Assembly (NCBI GenBank): GCA_947589005.1
Contig: CANPZO010000007.1
Location: forward strand, 1-64,000
Direction: 5' to 3'
Length of the DNA: 64,000 nt
Origin: an uncultured Clostridia bacterium
GTDB taxonomy: Bacteria; Bacillota; Clostridia; UMGS1883
Below the pieces are notes generated by a model. That model worked only from the letters and a program-made list of their open reading frames with translations, was not told the DNA's origin and searched no databases. The position numbers and the translations under genes are program-made. Shown here one piece after another: positions 29,158 to 37,692 of the stretch. The number at the start of each line of letters is the position of its first letter. Position 1 is the stretch's first letter.

Positions 29158-30258
29158 GTGAACGGCGGTAAGAAGATAGGCCCGGCATCCACGGCCATAC
29201 TTTTCCTGAATTTGGCCATGGCAAAGTATCTGATGGTGCTGCCGCACTTTATGGTCAGCGAGGTGGGCAACAGCGCGTGGATAGTGATTTTTTTGAAGGG
29301 CCTTGCGGCGATAGGGCTGTTCCTGTTGATAGCCGCCCTGTATAAGCCCTATGTGGGCATGGGCTTGGGGGAGCTTACCCGCCGGGCGCTGACGTCTCCT
29401 TTGGGCGGGGCGCTGAACTTTATAATAGTCTGCGTTATGCTGGTAAGGGGCGGTATGCTGTTCCGTATACTGACCGAGGCTTTGCAGACCCTCGAGACCG
29501 ACACCGTTACCATCGAATATGTGGGGCTGTTTGTGCTGATACCGGTGCTGATTTGCGCGCTTAAGGGCTTTAACGCCAATGTGAACGCCAGCATACTCAT
29601 ACTGCCCTTCACCGTGCTTTCCGTGGTGATTATATCGGTGGCGCTGGCGCCGCACTACGAGGTGGGCAATCTGATGCCCATTTTCGGCGAGGGCGAGGGC
29701 AAGATACTCGAGACGGCCTTTCTCCGCTTCGGCGGCACCTTTGAGCTTATGTACCTGATGACCCTGTCACGGAGCATGGGAGATTACAAGACCTTCAAGC
29801 GGGGCGGTCTCATAGGCGTGGGGGCCATATCGCTTTTCTCCTTTATCTTTACCCTGATATACTGTCTGTCGGTGCCTTATCCCGTGTCAAAGAACTTTTT
29901 CTTCCCCCTGTATCAGCTCACAAGAATGATAAAGGCCGGCTCCTTTTTGCAGAGAATGGAGCCCACGGTCATCTTCGTGTGGACGGGAGTAATAATCTGC
30001 GGACTGTCCACCCTCGTAATCGCCGCGGCGGAGCTGCTGAAAAACACGTCCGGCACAAAGGGCGGAGGGGGCTTTGTGCCCCTGCTGGTAATGATAATTT
30101 TCCTCGTCGGAGTGCTGCCCCGCTCCGAGCTGGACACCTACGGGATATACAAGGTCGTCGTGAACATCAGCCACTACTTCTATATCGGCGTGATTTTGGC
30201 GGTGCTGCTCACCGCCCGTCTGCGGAAGGTGGAAAGGGGGCTCGCTTATGAGGCGTAA
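29158..30258 (+). CDS. Spore germination permease GerKB-like
   Basis: Multi-TM endospore germination permease between GerA and GerC genes; GTG start. Confidence 0.88.
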   Translation: MNGGKKIGPASTAILFLNLAMAKYLMVLPHFMVSEVGNSAWIVIFLKGLAAIGLFLLIAALYKPYVGMGLGELTRRALTSPLGGALNFIIVCVMLVRGGMLFRILTEALQTLETDTVTIEYVGLFVLIPVLICALKGFNANVNASILILPFTVLSVVIISVALAPHYEVGNLMPIFGEGEGKILETAFLRFGGTFELMYLMTLSRSMGDYKTFKRGGLIGVGAISLFSFIFTLIYCLSVPYPVSKNFFFPLYQLTRMIKAGSFLQRMEPTVIFVWTGVIICGLSTLVIAAAELLKNTSGTKGGGGFVPLLVMIIFLVGVLPRSELDTYGIYKVVVNISHYFYIGVILAVLLTARLRKVERGLAYEA

Positions 30259-31474
30259 GCTGCTGGCGGCGCTGCTGGCGGCGTCGGTGCTTTTGAGCGG
30301 CTGCAATATGAGCACCGAGGTCAACGACAAGGCGTACGTCATAGCGGTGGGAGTGGACAAGGGCTCCAACGGTCTGCTCAAGGTCACCTTCATGTTTGCT
30401 TATCCCAGCGGAGGAGGAGATGAGGCCGGGGGAGAAAAGGTGGACGAAAAGGACATCGTCACCGTTGAGGCCCCAAGCATTTACAGCGGCATGAGACTGC
30501 TGGACACCTTCAAAAGCAAGCGCATCGACACCAACCACACCAAGCTGGTGGCCTTTTCTCAGGAACTGGCCGAGGACAGGGGAGTGTTCTCCCAACTGAC
30601 CGACCTGGTGAACACAAGGGGCTTCAGGCCCAGCATTTATGTCTGCGTCACTCAGGAATCTCCCTCCAAGCTTTTCAACAGCATGGAGCCAAAGCAGGAC
30701 GTGTTTATCGAAAAGTTCATCGAGCACCTGTTTTCCAAGGTGGCCTACAACGCCACCAGCCGCGCCTACCTCTACAACAACTATTTCAGCGCGGTGGTGG
30801 AGGACGGCAGCTATATAATGCCGCTTGTGGGCGTCACCGACAAGGAGAAGGTCAAGGAGGCCGCGGAGGATTATCCCTATAAGAAGCCCGACGATTTTGC
30901 CCTTAATTACACCGCCGACGAGGTGCCGCTCCACGGAGACGGCTCGGCCGCCCTCTGCGGCTACGGAGTTTTTGTGGACAACAAGATGGTTGGCACCCTC
31001 GGCATGATGGAGGGCACCATAGTGAAAATTCTGGAAAAAAATAAAAATGTGGGCCAGTTCTGTGTCCTTTATCCCGACCGCGACAGTTATGCCAACGTAA
31101 ATTTGCAGCTCACCAACGCCCCTATCGTTACTGTTAAGACCGGCGACGCGCCGGAAATCGACATCCGCATCCAGCTCTGGGGCGAATTTACGGGCATAGG
31201 ACGGACCTTCCGAAACTCCGAGGACTACGAAAGCTTTGTCGGCTACATGAGCTCGGCCTTTGAAAGAAAGACGGAGGAGCTTTTGGAGCGCACCCGCGCG
31301 GAGTTCGGTGCCGATATTCTCGGATTTGGCGACAAGGCCAAGGCTAACTTCCTCCGCTATCGGGAGTGGAAGGACTATAACTGGAAGGAAAAATATAAGG
31401 ACGCGCGGTTCAGCGTCCATGTTGAGATAGATATGAACGACTACGGAGAGCTGCGCTTTTCGCAGAGAAAGTAG
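30248..31474 (+). CDS. Ger(x)C family germinant receptor lipoprotein
   Basis: Lipobox LLSGCNMSTEVNDKAYVIAVGVDKG. Confidence 0.9.
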   Translation: MRRKLLAALLAASVLLSGCNMSTEVNDKAYVIAVGVDKGSNGLLKVTFMFAYPSGGGDEAGGEKVDEKDIVTVEAPSIYSGMRLLDTFKSKRIDTNHTKLVAFSQELAEDRGVFSQLTDLVNTRGFRPSIYVCVTQESPSKLFNSMEPKQDVFIEKFIEHLFSKVAYNATSRAYLYNNYFSAVVEDGSYIMPLVGVTDKEKVKEAAEDYPYKKPDDFALNYTADEVPLHGDGSAALCGYGVFVDNKMVGTLGMMEGTIVKILEKNKNVGQFCVLYPDRDSYANVNLQLTNAPIVTVKTGDAPEIDIRIQLWGEFTGIGRTFRNSEDYESFVGYMSSAFERKTEELLERTRAEFGADILGFGDKAKANFLRYREWKDYNWKEKYKDARFSVHVEIDMNDYGELRFSQRK

Positions 31475-31502
31475 CGCGGCGTCATGAAAGGGGGCGGCGG
31501 CC

Positions 31503-31685
31503 ATAAATCTGCTGGAATACGTTACGGTCATAATTTACGCTCTTGCGGCGGTGCGGAGCTTCTCCTTCGGGGTGTACAATCTCCGTCACGGGCGGAGCGG
31601 AGCCTTCGCCCTGACATTGCTGCTGCTGGCGGCCAGCGCCGTGCTGATGTGGCGGTACGTCATGATAAGCCTGCTGGGGAATTAG
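31503..31685 (+). CDS. Small two-TM protein, candidate germinant-receptor D-like subunit
   Basis: INLLEYVTVIIYALAAVRSFSFGVYNLRHGRSGAFALTLLLLAASAVLMWRYVMISLLGN; RBS aaaggggg; ATA (or CTG) start required. Confidence 0.5.
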   Translation: MNLLEYVTVIIYALAAVRSFSFGVYNLRHGRSGAFALTLLLLAASAVLMWRYVMISLLGN

Positions 31686-31709
31686 CGTATATATATAACA
31701 AAAAATGTT

Positions 31710-31735
31710 CACCTCTCATATTATAATGAGAGGTG
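31710..31735 (+). promoter_or_regulatory. Perfect hairpin covering the RBS of the LysM gene
   Basis: cacctctcat-attata-atgagaggtg; 3' arm contains gagaggtg RBS, ATG at 31741. Confidence 0.65.
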
Positions 31736-31740
31736 ATTTT

Positions 31741-32370
31741 ATGAGCAAATGCAACAACTGCCCCGCCGGGCAGACGCCCTACATTATAAGAAAGGGCGAC
31801 ACAATTTGGGCCCTGTCCCAGACCTACGCCACCACGGTTCAGGATATACTTAATGTCAATCCCGGCCTTGACCCCGAAAACTTACAGATAGGACAGAGAA
31901 TATGCCTGCCCTTTGTACCCGTGAACTATCCCGCCTGTCCCACGGGCAACTATTATGTGGTGGGCAAGGGCCAGACGTTCCTTAAGATAGCCGCCTATTT
32001 CGGAGTGAGCTATGATTTGCTCTACAAAAATAACATGGGCATCGACCCCGACGTTCTCTTTGAGGGGCAGGTTCTCTGCATACCCGTGGCCCCCTCGCCG
32101 GTGAGGATTCGCATCAGGGACGGCGTGCTGACCGTTACCCACAAAAACGGAGCCGTTACCAGCTGCGCGGTCAAAGGCAGCTTTACCGGCAGCGCCTGCG
32201 TCATCAACAAGCAGCTGGACATCGGCACGAGCGGCGCGCGCATACTTGACCTTTCAGACGGCGGCGCCATTTCCGGAGAGGCCAGCAGGTACGGCGGCAT
32301 AGTCGTGGGCAATGAGGATATGGATAAGCTGTTCAATCTGGTGCCCGTAGGTACGGAGGTCACCGGGTAA
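31741..32370 (+). CDS. LysM-domain protein, two LysM repeats, no signal peptide
   Basis: YIIRKGDTIWALSQTYATTVQDILNVNPGLDPENLQIGQRICLP; YYVVGKGQTFLKIAAYFGVSYDLL. Confidence 0.88.
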   Translation: MSKCNNCPAGQTPYIIRKGDTIWALSQTYATTVQDILNVNPGLDPENLQIGQRICLPFVPVNYPACPTGNYYVVGKGQTFLKIAAYFGVSYDLLYKNNMGIDPDVLFEGQVLCIPVAPSPVRIRIRDGVLTVTHKNGAVTSCAVKGSFTGSACVINKQLDIGTSGARILDLSDGGAISGEASRYGGIVVGNEDMDKLFNLVPVGTEVTG

Positions 32371-32388
32371 CAGGGGACGCCGCTCCCG

Positions 32389-33744
32389 TCAGCGGCGCGT
32401 GACCCAGACCTTCCCGCCGGAGACGCCGTGTATCTCGCCGCCCAGGGCGGCTATTTCCGCGAGTGACCGGGCCGACGCCTCCGATATTATTTCGCCGGGG
32501 ATGAGCTGGGCCGTTCCCGGCGGATAGACAACCGCCTCACGGGCGCATATGCGTCCGGCGGCCTCGGACAGCGGCGCCTCCTCCGCCGGTGACATGAAGG
32601 CATCCCGTGGGGTCATCGCGGCCTCGCTTTCGGCAGGGACGAGTATCGCGGCCCTCCTTTCCGGCAGGGCGGCGTCCACCGCCGCAACTGCCTTTTTCAG
32701 CTTGACAAGTTCGTCGCGCCGGTGGAAGGGGCCGGCTATGCACACCACTCCGCCGCCGTAACTGCACTCCACGGAGATGCCGTGCTCCAGCCGCAGCATT
32801 TCCGCCCCCATGAAGGGGTCACCCCTCAAGGGCAGCACGAGGCGGCAGGGGTCCTTGTATTTTACGTGCCTGCCGGGAACGTCCGACTGCTCGGGGAAAA
32901 TTTCGGCAATGCCACGGACGGCTTCGGTCCAAAGCGCCTCTCCCTTTTCCTCCATCATTGCCCGCGCCCAGTCCAGCGAGGCCATGAGTATGTAGCTGGG
33001 GGAGGAGGTCTGGTGGAGGCGGAGCGTGTAGTCCAACCTCGGGAAGCTGCCGTTTATGTGCAGATAGGCCGACTGGGTCAGGGCGGGCAGGGTCTTGTGG
33101 GCGCTGACCACCGTTATGTCCGCCCCCAGTCTCACCGCCGGCGGCGGCAGCAGGGGCGACAGGCCGTAGTGGGCCCCGTGGGCCCCGTCGATGAGCAGAG
33201 GCACGCCGTGGCCGTGGGCGATTTCGGCTATTTTTTCCACGTCGGAGGACAGGCCGAAGTAGTTGGGCGATGTTATGTAAACCGCCGCCGCGTCGGGGTT
33301 TTCGTCGAGGGCGCGGCGCACGTCCTCCGGATCGACGCCGCCCCACATCGCGCCGCCCTCCAAGGGCTCGGGCCTTACCCAGACGGGCACGGCCCCGCTT
33401 TGGAGCAGGGCGGAGATAAAGCTGCGGTGGCAGAAGCGGTCGCAGACTATCTTCTGTCCCTCTCTCACGGCCGCCGTTACCATGGCCAGTATGCCCCCCG
33501 AGGAGCCGTTCACCAGGAAGCGTGTTTCACCCGCGCCGAAGAACTCCGCCGCCGCTTTCTGCGCCTGAGCTATGGGGCCGCTGGGGAGGAAGAGGTTGTC
33601 GCTTTCGGGAAGCTCGGTTGTGTCGATTTTAGTCAAATCTCCGAGGCCGGACAGGGCCCGCCCGTCCAGGTGGCCGGGCATATGAAAGCCGAGCCGGTTT
33701 TTCGCGCCAAGCTCCATAAGAGCGTTATAAAGGGGAGCGTACAT
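32389..33744 (-). CDS. Orn/Lys/Arg decarboxylase-family PLP enzyme (YaaO-like)
   Basis: FHMPGHLDGR; LIDGAHGAHYG; VVSAHKTLPALTQSAYLH (PLP Lys). Confidence 0.92.
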   Translation of the reverse strand: MYAPLYNALMELGAKNRLGFHMPGHLDGRALSGLGDLTKIDTTELPESDNLFLPSGPIAQAQKAAAEFFGAGETRFLVNGSSGGILAMVTAAVREGQKIVCDRFCHRSFISALLQSGAVPVWVRPEPLEGGAMWGGVDPEDVRRALDENPDAAAVYITSPNYFGLSSDVEKIAEIAHGHGVPLLIDGAHGAHYGLSPLLPPPAVRLGADITVVSAHKTLPALTQSAYLHINGSFPRLDYTLRLHQTSSPSYILMASLDWARAMMEEKGEALWTEAVRGIAEIFPEQSDVPGRHVKYKDPCRLVLPLRGDPFMGAEMLRLEHGISVECSYGGGVVCIAGPFHRRDELVKLKKAVAAVDAALPERRAAILVPAESEAAMTPRDAFMSPAEEAPLSEAAGRICAREAVVYPPGTAQLIPGEIISEASARSLAEIAALGGEIHGVSGGKVWVTRR

Positions 33745-33772
33745 ATTTTTTCCTCCAAATTAAAAAATGTTA

Positions 33773-33801
33773 TTGACATTTTCTGAAATAAGGGTTAAAA
33801 T
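33773..33801 (+). promoter_or_regulatory. sigma-A-type promoter for 55-aa ORF
   Basis: TTGACA-17 nt-TAAAAT. Confidence 0.7.
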
Positions 33802-33849
33802 ATAAGTGTAAGGTACAAAATAGAAATATAAATTATTGGAGGTGTCATC

Positions 33850-34017
33850 ATGAAAAAGAAGAACAACGGCGCCGAGAGACTGGCGCAGCGTATGAATGAC
33901 CGTGCTTACGCCGAGGCGTATGACGTCCCGGAGGAGCAGGTATTGCTTGACGAGGACTACATTCAGGATGACGAGGATTTTGACAGGAACAAGGACGATG
34001 AAATAAAGGGGCGGTAG
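33850..34017 (+). CDS. 55-aa acidic protein of unknown function
   Basis: MKKKNNGAERLAQRMNDRAYAEAYDVPEEQVLLDEDYIQDDEDFDRNKDDEIKGR; ggaggtgtc RBS; not in ORF track. Confidence 0.7.
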   Translation: MKKKNNGAERLAQRMNDRAYAEAYDVPEEQVLLDEDYIQDDEDFDRNKDDEIKGR

Positions 34018-34093
34018 AGCGCCCGCAAAAATGCCGCGTCCGTTGGAGGGGGCGGAACCTTTTTCGGGCGCTTATGAAAAGCGATGAATTGAT

Positions 34094-34124
34094 TAAAATC
34101 CCGGGTACGCGCCCGGGATTTTAT
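34094..34124. terminator. Terminator hairpin
   Basis: taaaatcccggg-tacgcg-cccgggatttta. Confidence 0.7.
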
Positions 34125-34164
34125 GTTTTTTATCGGACTTTAAGCCCGTGGCCGAGGACGCACC

Positions 34165-35250
34165 TCATTCTCCGCCCATCCTGCGCGCCCACTCGGGGCC
34201 GCCGGCGTCGCAGCCCCGCTGAGAATAGGCGCTTAGCTCGCCGTACTTGCCGAGCACACGTATCACGCTGTCGAAGAAGCGGCGGTTTATGCTGTAATAT
34301 ACGGCCTTGCCGCGGCTGCGGGTCTTGAGCATATTTGCCTTTATCATCAGGGAAAGGTGATAGTAGGCGTTGGTGCCGGAGAACTTGAGCTCCTGCTCCA
34401 CGTCCTTGATGGACACCTCGCCTCGGGTCAGTATCAGATTGAGGATATCTATACGGTTCTTTTCGGCGATGGCCGTGCCGAACACGTCGAGCCGCGGCAC
34501 TTCGGTCCGGCCGCGCAGGGACGCGAGCTGGTCGGCGTAGTCCTGACCCAGCAGCAAAAGCGCGTCGCCGCCGCCGATGTCCGAGGCGCGTATGCAGTTT
34601 TTGGCGTATACGCAGAATGAAACGTAGATTTTTTCCCGACGGGACAAATCAAAGGGCCAGCCGGAGAGACTCATGTCACGGTTGAACGGCTCGGGCTCAA
34701 AGGAGCTTTTCAACTCCTCGGGCGTTTTGAGCGTATAGTAAGCGGGGTCCAGCCGAGCCTTGGCGTTTAATTCGCCAATCAGCGTGTCCAGCACCTTTTG
34801 AGGGTCTATAAGCAGGGAGTAAAGGGCGGACCTGAGCCGGTGGTCGCAGCCCGAGGCGCGGATGGCGGCGTTGATTTTTTTCATGCCGTCCGTGGTGGTC
34901 GGAGCGTCCTGCGGGCAGTTCAGCCAAAAATCCGTCGCCGCGCGGGCCATTGTGTCCACGCCGGCAAAAGCGTCTTCCGGCCGGAACTCCTCCAGCACTT
35001 CCGGCCCGCTTTTAAAGAGGGAGCCGGTGATAAGGCTTTTGCCGTCGTCGTTCAGGCGGAAAAAGGGCAGCAGCTCCTCCGGCACGGGGGCGACCGCCTC
35101 CCACAGACGCTCCATGAACTCCGTGTCCTCACGGGCCTTTTCGGGATTGGTAAAATTGGCCAGACAGTGCTCCTTGTTGAAATAAAGCACAAAAAGGAAA
35201 AACAAATCGTACCTCCGCCCCGGAGCGTTTATGAACTCTATCCTTGCCAA
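34165..35250 (-). CDS. ArsR-like winged-helix transcriptional regulator
   Basis: NRIDILNLILTRGEVSIKDVEQELKFSGTNAYYHLSLMIKANMLKTRSRGKAVYYSINRRFFD. Confidence 0.7.
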   Translation of the reverse strand: MARIEFINAPGRRYDLFFLFVLYFNKEHCLANFTNPEKAREDTEFMERLWEAVAPVPEELLPFFRLNDDGKSLITGSLFKSGPEVLEEFRPEDAFAGVDTMARAATDFWLNCPQDAPTTTDGMKKINAAIRASGCDHRLRSALYSLLIDPQKVLDTLIGELNAKARLDPAYYTLKTPEELKSSFEPEPFNRDMSLSGWPFDLSRREKIYVSFCVYAKNCIRASDIGGGDALLLLGQDYADQLASLRGRTEVPRLDVFGTAIAEKNRIDILNLILTRGEVSIKDVEQELKFSGTNAYYHLSLMIKANMLKTRSRGKAVYYSINRRFFDSVIRVLGKYGELSAYSQRGCDAGGPEWARRMGGE

Positions 35251-35262
35251 CGCAAAGCCCCC

Positions 35263-36702
35263 TTACTTTATTTTTGAGAGAAGCAGCTCTTTTATTTTTT
35301 TGTCTTTTTCGCAGAAATTTTTGGCCTTGGGCGACAGCAGGGTCACGCCGTTTTCAAGGGGAATGAGCTTAAGTCCCAGACTTGAAACGGGCGTGTCCGC
35401 GTCTTTGCCCAGCAGCGCCTTCGCCGCCGCGGAGGGGAGGTACAGCTCGCCGTCCCTTTCGAATGGAGCCGGTAAGGTTTGTAGCCCGCCCGCGCAGCAG
35501 TAATAGCTTTCACAGCCCGCCTTGACCGCCCATTTGCCCCACATATGGCGGCGGAGCGAAGCCTCGTTGGCGGGGGTGCCGCCCACGTAACGGGCCGCCT
35601 CGCACATGGCCAGCAGAAAGGCTCCCACGCCGAAGTTGACGGTGCAGTCGTAAGGCGTGGCCTGAGTTGCGTTAGAGCCTATGGGCTGGACGTGGCCCAC
35701 CTTGCCGTCGGGGTGAAGGGCAATACCGGACAGGTAGCTCAAGGCCCTTTCCGCCGCGGGGAGATAGGTCGCCTCGTCGAGAAGGCCGTAGTTTATGCCC
35801 CAGAACAGGCCGTAGGTCAAAAATCCGGTGCCGCTGGTCTCGTAGCCCTGGGGATTTTCCTCGCTGAGGGGATAGTCCGCCAGCATGGACTGGGTCCAAA
35901 AGCCGTTGCCCTCGGGGTCGGTTTTTTGACAGGCGATTATGGCCGGGGCCATTTCCATATATGTGCGCTTAAAGTAGCCGTAGTGCTCGTAGTCTTCGGG
36001 CATTTCGGCCAGTACCTTCGCCAGTCCCGCAAATACCCAGCCGTTCCCCCTGGCCCAGAAATTCTTGAACCCGTTTATCTCGCTGCCGACATAGCTGCCG
36101 TCCCGGTAGAACAGATGGCTGAATTCTCCGCCCACCGGCTCGGGCATACCGTCCTCGCCGTCGTACATCAGTTCCTTGGCAAATTTGAAAAAGCGGTACA
36201 GGGCGTCCAGATATTTTTTATCTCCGAAGGTGCGGTAAAGCTTAATATATACCGGCATAACCATGTACAAGGCGTCCGCCCACCACCAGTAGCCGTTTTC
36301 GCCCGTGGAAAGCTGATAGTCGCAGACGTATTTGGCCCTTTCGATTTTTTCGGGGCGGGGGTCAAGGGCGTACAGGTCCAGATAAGTCTGGAAGCAGGTC
36401 TGCCAGTCTCCGAAAAGTACGGCCTTGGAATTCGGATCCTGACTGTATTTGAAGGTCCACTCCTCCGGCGGGGCCTGGGTGGGATGGCCCCACCAGCCGT
36501 TATTTTCGGCCCAAGCCTCGGAATACCTCCGGTAAGCCTCGTCCTCAAGCGTAAAATACGCCTCCATGTTTCCGGTGTGATAGGCCGCCGTATCCCAGAA
36601 GGGCACGGGAACCCCGTTGGTCTCCTGAGCCGGGCCCACGTTCCTTTGCCAGCAGCCGTTGGCGCGGCGTATATTTTCAACGATTTCGTCATATTTCAGC
36701 AT
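35263..36702 (-). CDS. Glycoside hydrolase family 88/105-like (unsaturated uronyl hydrolase)
   Basis: GH88/105-like: WWWADALYMVMPVYIKLYRTFGDKKYLD, FWARGNGWVFAGLAKVL; start from internal M (MLKYDEIVENIRR). Confidence 0.8.
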   Translation of the reverse strand: MLKYDEIVENIRRANGCWQRNVGPAQETNGVPVPFWDTAAYHTGNMEAYFTLEDEAYRRYSEAWAENNGWWGHPTQAPPEEWTFKYSQDPNSKAVLFGDWQTCFQTYLDLYALDPRPEKIERAKYVCDYQLSTGENGYWWWADALYMVMPVYIKLYRTFGDKKYLDALYRFFKFAKELMYDGEDGMPEPVGGEFSHLFYRDGSYVGSEINGFKNFWARGNGWVFAGLAKVLAEMPEDYEHYGYFKRTYMEMAPAIIACQKTDPEGNGFWTQSMLADYPLSEENPQGYETSGTGFLTYGLFWGINYGLLDEATYLPAAERALSYLSGIALHPDGKVGHVQPIGSNATQATPYDCTVNFGVGAFLLAMCEAARYVGGTPANEASLRRHMWGKWAVKAGCESYYCCAGGLQTLPAPFERDGELYLPSAAAKALLGKDADTPVSSLGLKLIPLENGVTLLSPKAKNFCEKDKKIKELLLSKIK

Positions 36703-36794
36703 CAAATCGCTCCCTTCCCACAATATTCTAAATTTATTATATCAATATCACTCAACGATTGTCAAGACGTAAGGAAAAATAATTTGCGAGACTG

Positions 36795-36823
36795 TTGATT
36801 TTTACGGCAAAATGTGTTAAAAT
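36795..36823 (+). promoter_or_regulatory. sigma-A-type promoter
   Basis: TTGATT-17 nt-TAAAAT. Confidence 0.6.
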
Positions 36824-36855
36824 ACAATAAGAAATTGTGGAAAAGGGGCAATATT

Positions 36856-36960
36856 ATGGAGCGGAAGGAATTGCGCGCCCTGCGCCAGGGGCGTTAGCGT
36901 GGTCAACATCGACAGCGGCTGCGGCGCGGGCTATCCGGCTAACATGATAAACCGTATATG
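36856..36960 (+). pseudogene. larB: Apparent larB remnant (start plus C-terminal tail, internal deletion)
   Basis: MERKELRALRQGR*, then another frame GVSVVNIDSGCGAGYPANMINRI*, resembling the C-term of LarB/PurE-like proteins; larC downstream. Confidence 0.5.
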
Positions 36961-37692
36961 ACAATGAAAAGATATTATATTTTAGACGACATCAGGGGCC
37001 TTGCCGTAATAAGCATGGTCCTTTATCACCTGACATGGGACATTGTCTATCTGGCGGGGGTAAAACTGAGCTGGTATGAGGCGCTCCCCGGACGGCTTTG
37101 GCAGCGGAGCATCTGCCTTACCTTTATCCTGCTTTCGGGCTTTTGCTGGTCCCTGGGACGGCGCCATGGATTAAGGGGGCTGACGGTGTTTCTGGGCGGC
37201 CTGGCGGTTACGGCTGCGACCGCCTCGTTTATGCCGGAAAACGTGATAGTTTTCGGCATACTGACCCTGCTGGGCAGCTGTATGCTGCTTATGATACCGC
37301 TTGAAAAGCTTGCGCGCCGGGTGCCGGCGCCGGCGGGACTTGTGGTGAGCGCGGCGCTTTTCGCCCTTTTGAGCGAGGCCGAAAACGGAACGGCGGCGTT
37401 CGGGCTTGTCAGGCTGCCCGCCGCGCTGTACAGGGACTGGTTCACGGCCTACCTGGGCTTCCCGCAGGAGGGGTTTTTCAGTGCGGATTATTACCCGCTT
37501 ATCCCGTGGATTTTCCTTTTCACGGCGGGTTATTTTCTGTATAGAATATTTGAGCGGCACGGCTGGCTGCGCCCGCTGGAGCGTCGGGGACTCCCTCCGC
37601 TGGAATGGACGGGCCGCCATGCCTTTGAGATATATCTGATACACCAACCTGTTTTAGCTCTATTTTTTTACATTGGAGGTTATTTAAAATGA
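36958..37692 (+). CDS. DUF1624 / heparan-alpha-glucosaminide N-acetyltransferase-like membrane protein
   Basis: RYYILDDIRGLAVISMVLYHLTWDIVYL; multi-TM; C-term GRHAFEIYLIHQPVLALFFYIGG. Confidence 0.85.
   Translation: MTMKRYYILDDIRGLAVISMVLYHLTWDIVYLAGVKLSWYEALPGRLWQRSICLTFILLSGFCWSLGRRHGLRGLTVFLGGLAVTAATASFMPENVIVFGILTLLGSCMLLMIPLEKLARRVPAPAGLVVSAALFALLSEAENGTAAFGLVRLPAALYRDWFTAYLGFPQEGFFSADYYPLIPWIFLFTAGYFLYRIFERHGWLRPLERRGLPPLEWTGRHAFEIYLIHQPVLALFFYIGGYLK

Noticed and set aside
32722-36798. Plus-strand ORFs 32722..33786 and 35545..36798
   Set aside because: Antisense to the PLP decarboxylase and GH88/105 genes
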